Shown here: in pieces, positions 1 through 10,734 of the stretch
Position numbering within the stretch: position 1 is the first letter of the stretch
Layout: the number at the start of each line of letters is the position of its first letter
Source of the DNA: Ramazzottius varieornatus
Taxonomy: Eukaryota; Tardigrada; Eutardigrada; Parachela; Ramazzottiidae
Reading direction: 5' to 3'
NCBI GenBank assembly: GCA_001949185.1
Contig: BDGG01000001.1
Location: 7,786,654-7,850,653 of the forward strand
Length of the DNA: 64,000 nt
The notes under the pieces: generated by a model
The model's database searches: none
What the model saw: the letters and a program-made list of their open reading frames with translations, nothing else
Told to the model about the DNA's origin: nothing
Translations under genes and position numbers: made by a program

Positions 1-90
1 ATTATACTTTGTAATTGGATTTTGTTTTGTATTTTGGCGTTAAAATTTCTGCTGAATTTAGAGCTCGATGTGAATTGCAGTAAAACGTAC

Positions 91-1481
91 GCAGGAAGCT
101 ATGGTGAGTTTTCCCAGCGAGATGACATTCAGCTCGGTCACTTTCTGTCTGTTTGGGTTGGAGCTCGGAGCTTTCTTTAGTCGAATGACGTGCAGCATAC
201 CAATGAAGTCAGCTACGAGGATCTTCATGGCCGCTTCCGAGTCGCTGATGACGCTGTAGACGACTCCCATTCCCCGATTCTCCCTGCGGATCTCTGACGT
301 GGTCGAATTCCCCTCATCGGCGTCGACGTATAGCAGCATGTTGTACCCACAACCCACCAAACCTTTATTCGTGCCTGGCACGGCGAGAAGCGCTTGCATA
401 TCGGCTTCAATGTTCTTATACCTAATTAAGAGAACAACCTCGATCAGTTCGAGATGAAAACAGGAGAAGAAATTCGACAAGCGAGCTTGTCTACCCAAGT
501 GGCGTACACTTCCAGTGTTGTTGATGGGAGGAGTGCGCAACTTAGGAAAACAGACTCGACAAGATCGTCTTTCAAAGTGGCACACGTTCTCAGTGCCATT
601 AGCTGGTAGAGTGCGTCACTTGAGCACGATGTTGTTGATTTTATTTTTGACTAGATTCTTACTCCACTTTGCCATTCTGAGGCGGCTTGAACTCCTTCTC
701 CTTGAAGTCCACTTCGTAGCTGACGATGTGTGTGCCAGATGCATCTTTGTGCAGCATGGCGATGGTTGGGATATCGGCATTGTGGAGGAATACGATGGAG
801 TGGACTGAGTTCTCGTCGATTCGGATGCTAAATGTCTCCAGTTCTTTCGTGTCCGTCAACTCTTTGTTCAGTGGGATGATTCTCACCAGACTTTCATAGA
901 TGTGCAGAGCGATGCAGGCGTTGTTCGGATCGACAGCTACCAGAAAGCCCGAGTTGGAAAATCTTCCAACCTTGTCAGCTGCACTTCCGCCTAGAAAAAA
1001 CCGAAATAAGGTTGAATGAGATATTTACTAGCATTTGGTGCTGTAGAAAACGGCACAAAGAGCCGCGCCCACTTCCTTCTGCCATACACAATCACGACGT
1101 CACGAAGTTCACTCTGCGGCCTGCCAAATAGCGTTGCAAATTACCTGCACGAGTTAGCATCACCGGTCGTTTCTCTGCATTCAGCCTAAACTCCAGGATC
1201 AAAACTTCCAGGTTCTGCAGAAGGACAAACACCAGGTCCGTCTTAGCCCAATGTGGTCGAACGGGAACGAGAGTATGGATGGCGTGGGAGAGGCGCGTGG
1301 TGGCCAGCACTTTCAAGCCTTCGCTGGTGAAGCCGAAGATGTCCAGCTGATCTTTGCGCCCCAAGACGAGGTTCTTGTCTTGCTTGTTCAAGAAGTACCC
1401 ACAGGCACAAGCATTGGCTGCTCCTGGCGGTTCGGATGAGGCGACGTAGAAACGAGGTGGAGGAGCGCCCGTCTTGGCCAT
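91..1481 (-). CDS. DDB1: DDB1 (DNA damage-binding protein 1), 5' part, truncated by the window edge
   Basis: DDB1 is the adaptor of CUL4 ubiquitin ligases and is built from WD-like beta-propellers. Three exons are visible: 1145-1481, 663-990 and 91-421, with agreeing phases and GT-AG introns; the rest lies left of base 1. The first exon encodes the propeller A start, with a segment like TSEGLKVLATTRLSHAI where animal DDB1 has TAEGLRPVKEVGMYGKI. The second exon carries a stretch beginning VRIIPLNKELTDTKELETF and ending in YEVDFKEKEFK, matching the same positions of the family. The third holds GYNMLLYVDADEG and a LGKLTIASC end matching the LGETSIAEC region. The protein is clearly divergent from vertebrate DDB1 but collinear with it. 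The start at 1481 fits the family N-terminus. The intron at 422-662 contains the palindromic intronic repeat. A DDB1 paralogue cannot be excluded. Confidence 0.85.
493..632. repeat. Intronic palindromic repeat, DDB1 intron 2
   Basis: Degenerate units of the AAGTGGCGCAC / GTGCGCCACTT palindrome, two hairpins in a row, lying wholly inside the intron at 422-662. Confidence 0.75.
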
Positions 1482-2039
1482 GCTTCAACCTGGGGAAACG
1501 AACAACAACATGGTACGAAATATATCCAATATATATCCAAGAGAGCTATGTCGGACCAGTTCACCTTGCTTTTATTCGTCGACTCAGCAGCTTAGTAATC
1601 CAAACACCTAGCAGTTTGAGTTAGCACCTGGGATCAAGCCTGGATGCGATACGAACGGCGGAATAGGATAATTCTCTCGATGGGAAAAAATCCGGTGAGA
1701 ATAATCAGAGAGTAATCCTTCTGTCAAGGTGTACGACATAACACATGACATACTGATGACTTTGGAAACATCAATGTCATGTAAATCATCCCAGTTTTCT
1801 GAAACTTCGTCTTTGACTTTCTTCGAGTTTCTAAAGTCCCATGACTACCATCACTGATATCCCTGCGCTGTCTGGACGAACATTCGCTTCGAAGGATGTC
1901 GTGAGCATTTTCCGAAGCGGCAGGGATTTCGTTGCGCAGATCAATGCGCAGATCATCTCTTTGCGGGTTCTCGTGCGAGGAATCTGGTCTCGTCAACTGA
2001 AGATGTCACGTAACTACTCATGAACGGAATGATTCGTGT
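1482..2039. other. Upstream region of DDB1, no gene seen
   Basis: DDB1 promoter side. The open frames here are short, mutually overlapping and resemble no family; I see no RNA gene or repeat. Confidence 0.5.
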
Positions 2040-2231
2040 CTCTCGGTGGACGATCCAGCGCCGAAGCGCGTGAGGTACGAATAGTTCACGCTGGATTGCG
2101 CTGCCGACATGCAAGACTGTGATACTGCCAAGCCACTGGTTGGATGCCGAGAAATGGATCAAAAACTGGCGGTCATCGCGTTAGCTGGGTTCCTTGACTT
2201 CCTCGACGGACTTCTGGACGAATCTAAATTC
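2040..2231 (+). pseudogene. Broken 5' copy of the neighbouring F-box gene
   Basis: This segment is a diverged duplicate of about 2890-3095. It keeps a reading DDPAPKRVRYE followed directly by a stop where the intact gene has DPAEPAAKRMKYEEL. It also keeps the motif CCACTGG.. GAAATGGA and a frame MDQKLAVIALAGFLDFLDGL that parallels MDKQVAGVASAKLEGLYEGL, then stops after FLCK. The rest of the F-box gene is absent downstream. It is therefore a truncated tandem copy, probably non-functional. Whether it is transcribed cannot be told. Confidence 0.65.
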
Positions 2232-2866
2232 CTCTGTAAATAAAACATTCCTCTGTAATATTCCTCTGAAAATAAAACATGTATGCCAGTATGAGGCCGC
2301 CGTTGTTGGCTCAGTTGCACTAAAACTTATTTAGAAAACGCTCAGCAGAAATTCAAGCGCATTCTGCACAAGTCGATGAAACGTGAATCAAGGTAGAAGC
2401 TTCCGCCACTGGATTTTGCGCACTCGCGCGGACCTTCGCCTCATGCTGTATTCAATGATCCCGTCTTTGTTGTACGGCATCTTCCAACACTATTTTCATG
2501 CGACGTATGAGAAACAACCCCGGTCTACTGGTGAACCGGTGAGGAAACTCAGGAAAGATTTTTGAACTTGTGAGTGGAAAATATTTATGACAGGACATCA
2601 CGATGACATATTGAGACTGACATGTTATAGTCATTACAGTATTAAAATTCCACTTCCTTTCCGTTGCACATGATACTATTATTTCATTTGAACTCTGATC
2701 TGGCCAGTGTCCAGTCAGTCTTCACAGTCGATCAAATAGCTTTCGGGGGATTACAAAGGTTCACGGTAAGTAGAGGAACGCCAGCCGTAAGTGAGGAGTG
2801 AAGTTATTCTCACGGTTACGATTGTTTGTAGATTTCGCGAGCGACGTTTGATTTCTGCAACGTAAA

Positions 2867-4412
2867 ATGTTGCACAGTATGCCTAAGCGAGAAGATCCAT
2901 ATCCATCCATGAAAGATCCAGCAGAACCAGCAGCAAAGCGTATGAAGTACGAAGAGCTTTCGGTAGGCTGCCCTGCGAAGGTGGAAGACTGACGCTTCCA
3001 AGCCACTGGTCGGATGTGGCGAAATGGACAAGCAAGTGGCAGGTGTCGCCTCAGCTAAGCTGGAAGGTCTTTATGAAGGACTGCTGAACGAGCTTCTCCA
3101 GTATGTCGACTTTCAAAAACTGCTTTACCTACGTCGGTGAGCCATTTTTTTATTATGTACTTGACAGTACTTCAGTCCGTAGAATTATTTTACAGTACGG
3201 CTCCTTCCCGCAAGGCGCTTACATTTGTGCGTTATTCTTCCTCTCCGTTTTTTTCTTCAGAATCTGTTGGCGCTGGCACACTGTAATCACGAGTGAATTG
3301 GTGTCCTATCTGCCATATGTCGTCTTTGCGATGGATCTAGACTCCCACAGAGATGATGACGATAATCAGTTATGGAAGCTTGTTGATGACATTGTGGTGC
3401 TAGTCGAACTACCACACACCTTACTGATGTTCGGATGCAACAAAACTATCCCACCACATCAGCGTTTGATAGGTAAGAGTAGTTTTGCGAGTATATTGAA
3501 CAAAGGCAGATGCTAGATGGGAAAAACAAGACGTACGAAAGTGTTATCTTGAGTTGCGCACCCTTCCAGCCAGTAACGTTGAGAACGTGCGCCAGTTCAA
3601 ATAACGATCTGCTGCGTTTTGTTTGCCCAGCTCCCATACAACGGTATGGTTATGGTAGCTAGCATCGAGTAAATTTTGTTCAATATTTACTGGAACGTAC
3701 TGTATGCTTGCTTTACTTTTAGAGACGTTCTGGAACTATTATGATTCCAAGCTGGACATATACGGAAGAAACAGCTGTCCGATTCAGAAAGTGATTTATG
3801 CGAATACAACCGTCAATTCCGAGGCTTTTTGCTGTGATCTGGTTTGTCAAGCTGGCTTCCAAACGGTCCTCTATCACTGCACCTTAGCCTTTTCGAGCTG
3901 AACTTTGCTTTCCTGTGGGAAGAGGCTCCAGAGTGGTCGGCAAAGTTTAACGGCAGAGAGTTCAGCATGAAAGTGGCGGGGAAAGATTGTTATGTGCTGT
4001 CAGAGGAGGACTTGAGTCTAATGGAACATCCAGTCAACCATATGACGCCTGATAGTAACTTGAATCCGGCAGCTCAGTACTTTGCCACCAAGCATTATCA
4101 AATCGTAACCGGGAAAGCTTTACTGGACTTTTTTAGCGTCGATCGATGTATGTCTGGTAGGAGGTGAACATGGAGACCACCCGGAAGTGTCAGCTTTGGT
4201 CGAACAAATTATGAAGCGGTGGGTGGAACCTGCACTTTATTCTTTGATCATTTTCACGTTCGTCTCATCAAGTTGCTTTCAGATTCGATCCGAACAACAC
4301 TGTGGCGATACAATGCTTGCGTGACAAAAATTTTTCTGGCTTCGCGTCCAAAGCTCATCCGCTGGCTGTATTCGTTTTCTACCGATTTATCAAAGAGATG
4401 GGATACTGCTAA
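2867..4412 (+). CDS. F-box protein
   Basis: Predicted substrate-recognition subunit of an SCF-type ubiquitin ligase. Exons: 2867-2962 (possible first exon), 3033-3136, 3261-3472, 3723-3841, 3898-4054, 4137-4218 and 4283-4412, all phase-consistent with GT-AG introns; about 299 residues. Without the first exon, translation could begin at the ATG at 3024 (270 residues). The F-box is the segment from LLNELLQYVDFQKLLYLRR into ICWRWHTVI, with the typical leucines, arginine-cysteine and tryptophan. The first exon adds a basic KR..KRMKYEEL stretch. The C-terminal 200 residues carry no repeat I recognise (no WD40, LRR or Kelch); a segment VCLVGGEHGDHPEVSALVEQ follows the exon join at 4054/4137. A broken copy of its 5' end lies just upstream. 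It converges on the DGAT2-like gene. Confidence 0.7.
3553..3604. repeat. Intronic palindromic repeat, F-box gene intron
   Basis: One degenerate hairpin unit (GTTGCGCAC ... GTGCGCCAGTT) inside the intron at 3473-3722. Confidence 0.55.
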
Positions 4413-4720
4413 AATTTGCGTTTTCTGTGAGTTTGATGCTGCATAGTTTAGCAACGCTTTCTGATGGCAACGTCGTATGTGTACTCTGTTATGCGTTGCT
4501 TTGTTATAGTGTATGATTTTAGATCATTATAGTGTATGATTTTAGATTCGGCAATCCACATGAGAATAATTTTTCATTGCCCGTGTGCAGACAACAGAAA
4601 ACTGACTTCCGTTCTTTACAAGCGTCGTCAGTCTAATCGAAGGAAATCATTCCAAGTTGGTCATCCGTAAGATTCAGAGTGAGTTCTATGCACAGAGAAG
4701 TCGAACTGACGAATCGAGTA
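4413..4720. other. Convergent intergenic spacer
   Basis: 3' ends of the F-box and DGAT2-like genes. It holds a short direct repeat (TATAGTGTATGATTTTAGAT twice near 4507-4546) and nothing else I can name. Confidence 0.5.
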
Positions 4721-6269
4721 TCAGTCGACAAAAATGAGTTTATTCTCCGGTGCGATGTTGAACCTGGACTTGCTGGTTTCGTACAGGTCGATGAGAGCTT
4801 CCATGTACCTCCTGTGGATTTCGTCGACCTTCTCCTCACTTGGACTGGAGTCCTTCTCCACGTTGATGGGCTTCCCCACTACAATCAAAACAATGTCATG
4901 GCCAGTCACCAGACCTAGTTAGGCAGTTCACAGGTTCTTACTAACCTATCGTGTGGACGGGGAGCCGGAAGGGCGTGTTGAACATCCCTTGGCCCAAGAG
5001 CAGGACAGGAGGATAGGCGTAGACCCAATTGTACACCTTCTGATACAAGTTCAGCTTCGTCCATGGGAAAACATGACTTCGGAGTTTCCATAGCTGGTTT
5101 TCACCAAAGGAAAATGACGGGACTAAATCCGCCCTGGAAACCATGCATTATATTATTAGGAGGTTGGCAAACGACAGTTACGAAACGCACAAGATCGTTT
5201 TCGCAAGCGGCGCATCTTTTCATTGTTTTCGGCAGACAGAGTGCGCCACTTGGGAGAACGATCTTGTCCAGTTTGTCTCTTTTCTCAAGTGGCGCACAAT
5301 ACCGATGTCAGTGGCTGGTGGAGTGCGCCGCATGGACAACAAACTGGACAAAGTTGTTTGCCGGCCTCGAGTTCGCAGTCATTTTCACGTCCGGGCATAC
5401 ATAGGTTATAAAGAATGCCGTATGAAACTTACCCATTCTGCAGCGCCACCCTGACGAAGCCTTTTCGGTTCTTCAGCACAATGTAAGTTTTATCCGGCAG
5501 CGACATCAGGGCTTCTTTGGCGCCTCCGACTATAATCACCACAGCTTTTCCTTTGCCTTTCAAGCAGTAACTTATGCTCTGACGACTGACATCGGCCATG
5601 CCAAAGAGGGCGACCAAGTCTCGAAAGATGGGAAAGTGATGGAGTGACGAGTGCGTCAAGAGGTGAAAGTCGATGCCGGGGAAGACCTTGGAAAGCCCGG
5701 TGGCCTCAGTGGCGAAGTTGAAGAAGGCGCCACCACCGGAAACGCCATGCGGGTGGTACCCAATGATGTACTTTCTTTCCGGGTCCAGCTCGTGAGTCTT
5801 CTCCAGTGTTATGGGGAAAGTCGCTGCTGTCCTGCTGAGTTTGTCCGAGCGACGAATGGCCTGGATGGGCCGACCTCCGTGTTTGCAAGCGTCGCGATCG
5901 TATAGGTACCACAAGGCGTATGCGAGGACCATCCAACAGCCCCATCCGAGATGCCCTAAAGAAAATTCAAAAGTCCCGATGAATATCTTTCGTGTACGTG
6001 AACGGACCTAGTTACTGTACTGTACCTTCATTAGATTGGAGGTCGCCGTCTAACCATGGAATGGCTTGCGAAGAAAAATTGCCTGCTTGGACAATGCCAT
6101 TGGCGGGTACGTTCCTGACACCAACAAGCGAAAAGGCACTGTACTGATGGGTCAATTGGTCGTAATTCAGCCAGCTGGACAAGTCATGCGCCGTAACAAC
6201 GTAGAGAACTAGTGCGGTGACGGCACAAGCCTTCTCGATAGCATTCGACGTAATTTTGAGTGGCGGCAT
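4721..6269 (-). CDS. DGAT2/MOGAT-family acyltransferase
   Basis: Acyl-CoA:diacylglycerol or monoacylglycerol acyltransferase of the ER membrane; it makes triacylglycerol. Exons: 6026-6269, 5433-5955, 4946-5133 and 4721-4878; 370 residues, the usual DGAT2 size. The catalytic YHPHG motif is in exon 2 (about residue 140), followed by FFNFATEATGLSKVFPG, the VGGAKEAL block, NRKGFVRVALQNGADLVP and FSFGEN, then VGKPI near the end, all in family order. A hydrophobic segment near residue 15 and another after the first intron (GWGCWMVLAYALWYLY) fit the N-terminal membrane hairpin. Choosing the acceptor after ATTGTAG at 4879 gives the family sequence TIVGKPI and a normal 67-nt intron. Intron 2 (5134-5432) is filled with the palindromic repeat. 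DGAT2 versus MOGAT cannot be separated by eye. Exon 1 is the least certain part. Confidence 0.85.
5180..5345. repeat. Intronic palindromic repeat, DGAT2-like intron 2
   Basis: Three or more alternating arms (GCGGCGCAT, GAGTGCGCCACTTGGGAGAACGAT, CAAGTGGCGCAC, GAGTGCGCCGC) forming consecutive hairpins. Confidence 0.8.
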
Positions 6270-7016
6270 AATTCTCGGCGGGAAACAATAATAATCCTAT
6301 GAATTGTTACAAAGTGCTAATCAATTTCAGCTAACGTAAAGAGGTAAGAATCTCTTGTGCTTAAACAAGAAAGAAGCTGGCGAGAATAGAGGGTAAAACA
6401 GATGTTATGACACAGGCGGACCGATAAATAATGTCATGTGAACTGCGGACGCACTTTTCCTGCAAAATCAAAACATCAACGCTCATCCCACTGGACTTTG
6501 TTCTTGGTTGCTTAATCATCTTACCCCACTTTCCTGCCGGAATTCAGAAGTAAAGCATCAGATAAAATTACCCCAACCGACAGTACCGGCCAGTGGTCAT
6601 CCGCTGGAGTCGGCCACACCCATTTTACGGCACTTGCCAGATGTCGTACGGAACGTCGGAAACTGTTAAGTGGATGGTTTCTGGAAATTTATTTGCAAGA
6701 AAGCAAATCATTTAAAGTAATACCGGTGCAACCAGAATCAGCTAACTCACGCGTAACTGTATACTATATATAATTCACTGACGGCTCAGAAAAACTCATC
6801 TCCAGGTTCTTTTACCGTTTTGGGAAGCCATTTGACACCGAATGCATGCAGCTCTTACAAGATCAGCGACGATCCAGCAAAGCGAGCCGTGTTCGGCACG
6901 ACGAATTTACGTTCATCGAAAGCCAAGTCACTCCGCAAGTCTCCTGCAAAAAAGGCCATCCGATTCCAACTGACGACGTTTCAAAAACAACCTCGATCGA
7001 GAAGATACAGAGTACC
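6270..7016. other. Intergenic region, no gene seen
   Basis: DGAT2-like promoter side and the 3' flank of the methyltransferase. Plus-strand frames here are antisense to, or run into, the methyltransferase and have no family signature. Confidence 0.45.
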
Positions 7017-8087
7017 TCAGGACTGCGGCTTGACCGCGATGATGCCCACTCCCTCCTTGCCACTCGATCCAGCGTACGGTCTGGCTATATACGAGCACTT
7101 CTCGACGGTGAAACCCACGCGTTTCACTTCGCGCTGGAGAACATCCATGTCCAGCACGTGCCCGCCTTCCAATGCATCCGACGCTTCTCTCCAGTCCTCC
7201 GGCACTTCCTCTTTCGTCATGTAGCCTGGCCATTCTTCTCCAGCCTCCTTGCGCTTCTGATACTTTGGGAGAAACTCGGCAACTGATCCAAAATACGGCG
7301 TTGCAGCGGTAATGCACAGCTTGCCTGCAAACCAATAAAAACCTCACTATTTTGACGTTTGATTGATCCATAAATTTGCCAGGTCTACCCGCACAGTAAC
7401 ATCCAGCGGGCCGGGATAAGCAAACGAGTACGTTGTACGCACTACCCAATAACCGTACGACCCTAGGCCCTAGGCCCTAGGCGTATGGACAAAAAGTCAA
7501 CATTTGACCGACAAATTTGGTAGATCAGCAGGTACAGCATCAAACAGGAGAGGTACCTCACTGCGTGCCTAACAAATGCACGTTGTGGCCGACCAACGTG
7601 TCACCGGAATATATATTCTATGGAACTTCTTACCTCCAGGCGCCAACCAATTGTAAAAGTGTTTCATGGACGTTCTAATATCTTCTGGCTTGAGGAAATG
7701 AAGGAAGCGGTTCGCCCAAATGCCGTCCAGGGATTCTTTGTCAAACTTGAGCTTCAATGCATCGCCGGGCATTAGCGTCAACCGAGCTTTCTGCTCCTTG
7801 CTCACCGACTTTTCCAGTTCCTGCAGCATGTCCTTGGACAAATCGTTAGCTATCACCTTGGCGCCGGCATCCAGGAGGCACTTGGAAGTGAATCCGTAAG
7901 CTACGCCGAGATCCGCAATGGGACGACTGCATGTTTTGGCGTATTCCACGAAGAGTTCACCATACTCGTCCAGAGCGTTAATCTGCCATCCTGCTCCGTT
8001 AGCGGTCTTGGTCAAGTATCCACTCTCCTCGTGCTTCCTGGTTCCCTTGAAGAATGCAGAGCCTTCATCACCAGTCTCTGCTGCCAT
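7017..8087 (-). CDS. Class I SAM-dependent methyltransferase, bacterial-like
   Basis: Exons 7634-8087 and 7017-7324, one 309-nt intron, 253 residues. The Rossmann SAM-binding motif I is IADLGVAYGFTSK (about residue 57), followed by GAKVIANDLSKDM (acidic residue for the ribose), the MPGDALKLKF loop, the ANRFLHFLKPEDI segment and LAPGGKLCITAATPYFG. The C-terminal RVGFTVEKCSYIARP block and the end GIIAVKP match a group of methyltransferases I know mainly from bacteria such as Legionella relatives. The substrate is unknown. The start at 8087 follows a good acceptor (TTCTGTTTTGCAG) at 8099, so a 5' UTR intron is likely. A horizontal origin is possible but not shown by composition. The intron contains a triple CCCTAGG repeat near 7462. 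Confidence 0.75.
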
Positions 8088-8903
8088 TTTTCGCCGCTGC
8101 AAAACAGAAGATATAAGTGCGTGAACAACTCTGTAAAGGCAATCACTGACTTTTACTGTCTTGATCACAATGAAAATGACGCGCTGTTCAGGCTCGGAAT
8201 CTTACCACTACGGTAACTTATCTTTCGAACAACGTCGCTTCGAACCCGAAATGCCAGTCTGCCACTAGCAAACAGTCTGAACCTAAGTTAACTGATCTTG
8301 GTTGCAGCGGTTTGCTGGTTCCAGAATCCAAAACCTAGAGGAATTCGAAGTTTCGCGAGAGATTGAGAAGTCATGAATCCTGATATGAGAGTTGACATAG
8401 CATGACATTTCACATAGCATGACATGACATAATATACAAGTACATCAGGAACGATGTTCTTGATTGGTTCGATTTGGTGTCTCGAACCAGACCAATGAGA
8501 CCATCATCACTCATCAGCTGACTTCCCGACGTTCCCAACGTTCCCGTCGTCTCGCAAAAAATTGTTCTCTTCCGAGTTTTGTTTGTTTCTGGGGTTTCCC
8601 GTTTCTGTTTCAAACTGTCAGGTCTTAGCTAGGTAACCTTCCTATCACCAAGTGGGGATTCCCTTACTCAGGTGGGTTTTCTGTGACGGCCTGCCATATG
8701 ACTACGCACTCTGGGTTTTGGATATTATCGGGGTATTATGTTCAGGGAATGCTCATGAAGTCTCGTTCTCGCAACATCTCGCTGATTGTTGGTCATATCC
8801 AAGCGAGTACCATAACCTTCCTGGAACACAGTTCCACTTAGAAGTATGTCTCTTCGTTTTACAGTGCTTTACAAAGAAAGTTTGTCGTAACTGGATAAGA
8901 AAG
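8088..8903. other. Divergent intergenic region with small tandem repeats
   Basis: 5' sides of the methyltransferase and MMADHC. A stretch near 8395-8431 repeats ATAGCATGACAT-like units. Nothing else is recognisable. Confidence 0.45.
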
Positions 8904-10734
8904 ATGAGCAACGTTGCTGCGGTTTCTCGACGGGCGACATACTGTCACCAGTTCCAGACCATCCTCAAAAGAGTTCGCTGCGCCGTCAATCTACAGAAGG
9001 AACAGAAGGAAAAGTTTCTCAGTCTAAGTAAGCATCTGCGTCCATCCAGAAGTAGGAAACTAGACTTGGAAGCTTCAAGTCAGTATTGTAGCCATCATAG
9101 CAGTAAGTAACGCATGACGTCATAAGCAGCAGTTAACCACTGCAGCTTCGCTGTGGCATCATGCGCGAACGTTATACGGTTGAACTCACAGCACGACCTT
9201 GGGCAATGAATGTTTCAAATCATCAAGGCCGTGCCGCTTTCGGTAATGCGAATAAAATCTCTCAGCCAGGCGGACTTCGGAACGGTGGGGTAGTCCGTGT
9301 GAACATATACCTCGATGGTGATCTTTCGGGTTTTCTGCAGGCCTTTCTCGGCAAAACCAAGCGTTGTGTTTTCCTGGAAAGACTGCTCCGAAACAAATTG
9401 CGACCGCAGTGGCGTCCTCCTCCTCCTCGCCAGCTGCCGAGCTTCCCACAAAGTACTACCGGTTCAGCGCCACTGATGTCAAGGTGGCGCAGTTCTTCAG
9501 TCAGCTGGATGACCAGAATAACCGCATGTTCAGCCTGATGCTGCGCGTCCCACAGGAAGAATTGCAAGAAGCCGACATGGACGTTAAAAAATTGAAGGTA
9601 TTCTAAGCTACATGAAAAAATGAATTCGGACGTGGTTAGATGATTTGAACCAGATCGTTCTCTCGAGCGACGAAGGACTTCGGCCAATAACACTGAAAGT
9701 GTGCGCGACTTGGTGAAACAACAGGATCGTTTTTCCCAAGAGGCGCAAGCTTTCAGCCAATTCCAACAACAAGTTGCGCCACTCGTGTCAAGCATCATTT
9801 GGCTCAATCCATCTGTCCATGTCTCAGTTTAGAAAAGCCAAAGACGTCGGAATTCATCTGTGCGGCGAACATGACCAACTTATCCTTTTTTTCAGAAGCG
9901 CAGTCCAGGAGTTCGTTTTTCGACGGACCAAGTCGAGTGCGTCGTTCAGGAGTGCTCGTCAAAGTTGAGCAAGAGCTTGATGGAGCTCTTTCCTGCTGGT
10001 TTGCCTGAAGACGAAATTCCCAACCTTTCTGCCATCGTAATCAGCCACAAAACGAATAGTGACATGAGCAGTTGGTCTCACGAGATGGAGGCGGAAAGAG
10101 ACTCCATTACGGACCAGTTTGTCCAGACGGCCATCGAGATCGTGGCGGCCCTCAAGGCTAACGGGGTATGGGCTGACTTTGTCGACCCATCCTCCGGCCG
10201 GCCCTACTATAGTCCTTACACCAATGCCACGCTCTTCGAAACGGATGACAGGTTAAGCTACCCGAAACACCAATGGAAATATGAGACTCGGCGAGTTGTT
10301 TTCCGAAGTGGCAAACTTCTTACTGTTCTCCTCTGAAAGAGTGCGCCACTTGGAGAAACGATTCGGTCGAGTTTGTTTCTTTCCATTGGAGTGTGCTTCC
10401 CGTGTGATTGGCTGATAACGTGCGCCACTTACAGTTTCTTTCTCCCAAGTGGCGCACGTTTCCAGTACTACTAAGTGGAAGTGTGAGAAAACGATGAGAA
10501 ATATGAGAAAACGATTCTGGTTCGTTTGCCGAGCTTCCATAGTGGATTCGATGAAGTCGACAGGCTGTTCTTTATAGGTACAAACATTTCGGCTTCAATA
10601 TCCAGGACCTCGGTTGCTGTAAGGCTTTGGAGCATCCGGTGTGGAAGACTAACGCCTTCGTGGGTTGCATCCTGACGACCGCTGGGCCCAACCACCCTAT
10701 CTTGAAGGAAATCGTCCAGAGCAAGATTGAGTGA
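8904..10734 (+). CDS. MMADHC: MMADHC, cobalamin trafficking protein (cblD)
   Basis: MMADHC hands cob(II)alamin from MMACHC to methionine synthase in the cytosol and methylmalonyl-CoA mutase in mitochondria. Exons: 8904-9027, 9341-9597, 9896-10251 and 10578-10734; 297 residues against 296 in human. Diagnostic stretches are DQVECVVQEC, a run SDMSSWSHEMEAERDSI, then WADFVDPSSGRPYYSPYTNA and TLFETDDRYKHFGF, then DLGCCKALEHPVWKTNAFVG, all in family order. The C-terminal half is the conserved nitroreductase-like domain. The first exon is basic and serine/arginine-rich, fitting a mitochondrial presequence. Introns 2 and 3 both contain the palindromic repeat. All phases agree, so the gene appears intact. 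Confidence 0.93.
9696..9787. repeat. Intronic palindromic repeat, MMADHC intron 2
   Basis: Arms GTGCGCGACTTGG, CCCAAGAGGCGCAA and GTTGCGCCACTCG, degenerate. Confidence 0.65.
10299..10490. repeat. Intronic palindromic repeat, MMADHC intron 3
   Basis: Several alternating arms, including GAGTGCGCCACTTGGAGAAA, GTGCGCCACTT and CCCAAGTGGCGCACG. Confidence 0.8.

Noticed and set aside
4915-4945. A 31-nt intron in the DGAT2-like gene
   Set aside because: The later acceptor at 4879 gives a normal 67-nt intron and restores the family sequence TIVGKPI; the 31-nt version inserts about ten foreign residues.
6820-7286. Plus-strand frames of 134 and 146 codons
   Set aside because: They run into and oppose the second exon of the methyltransferase and have no family signal.
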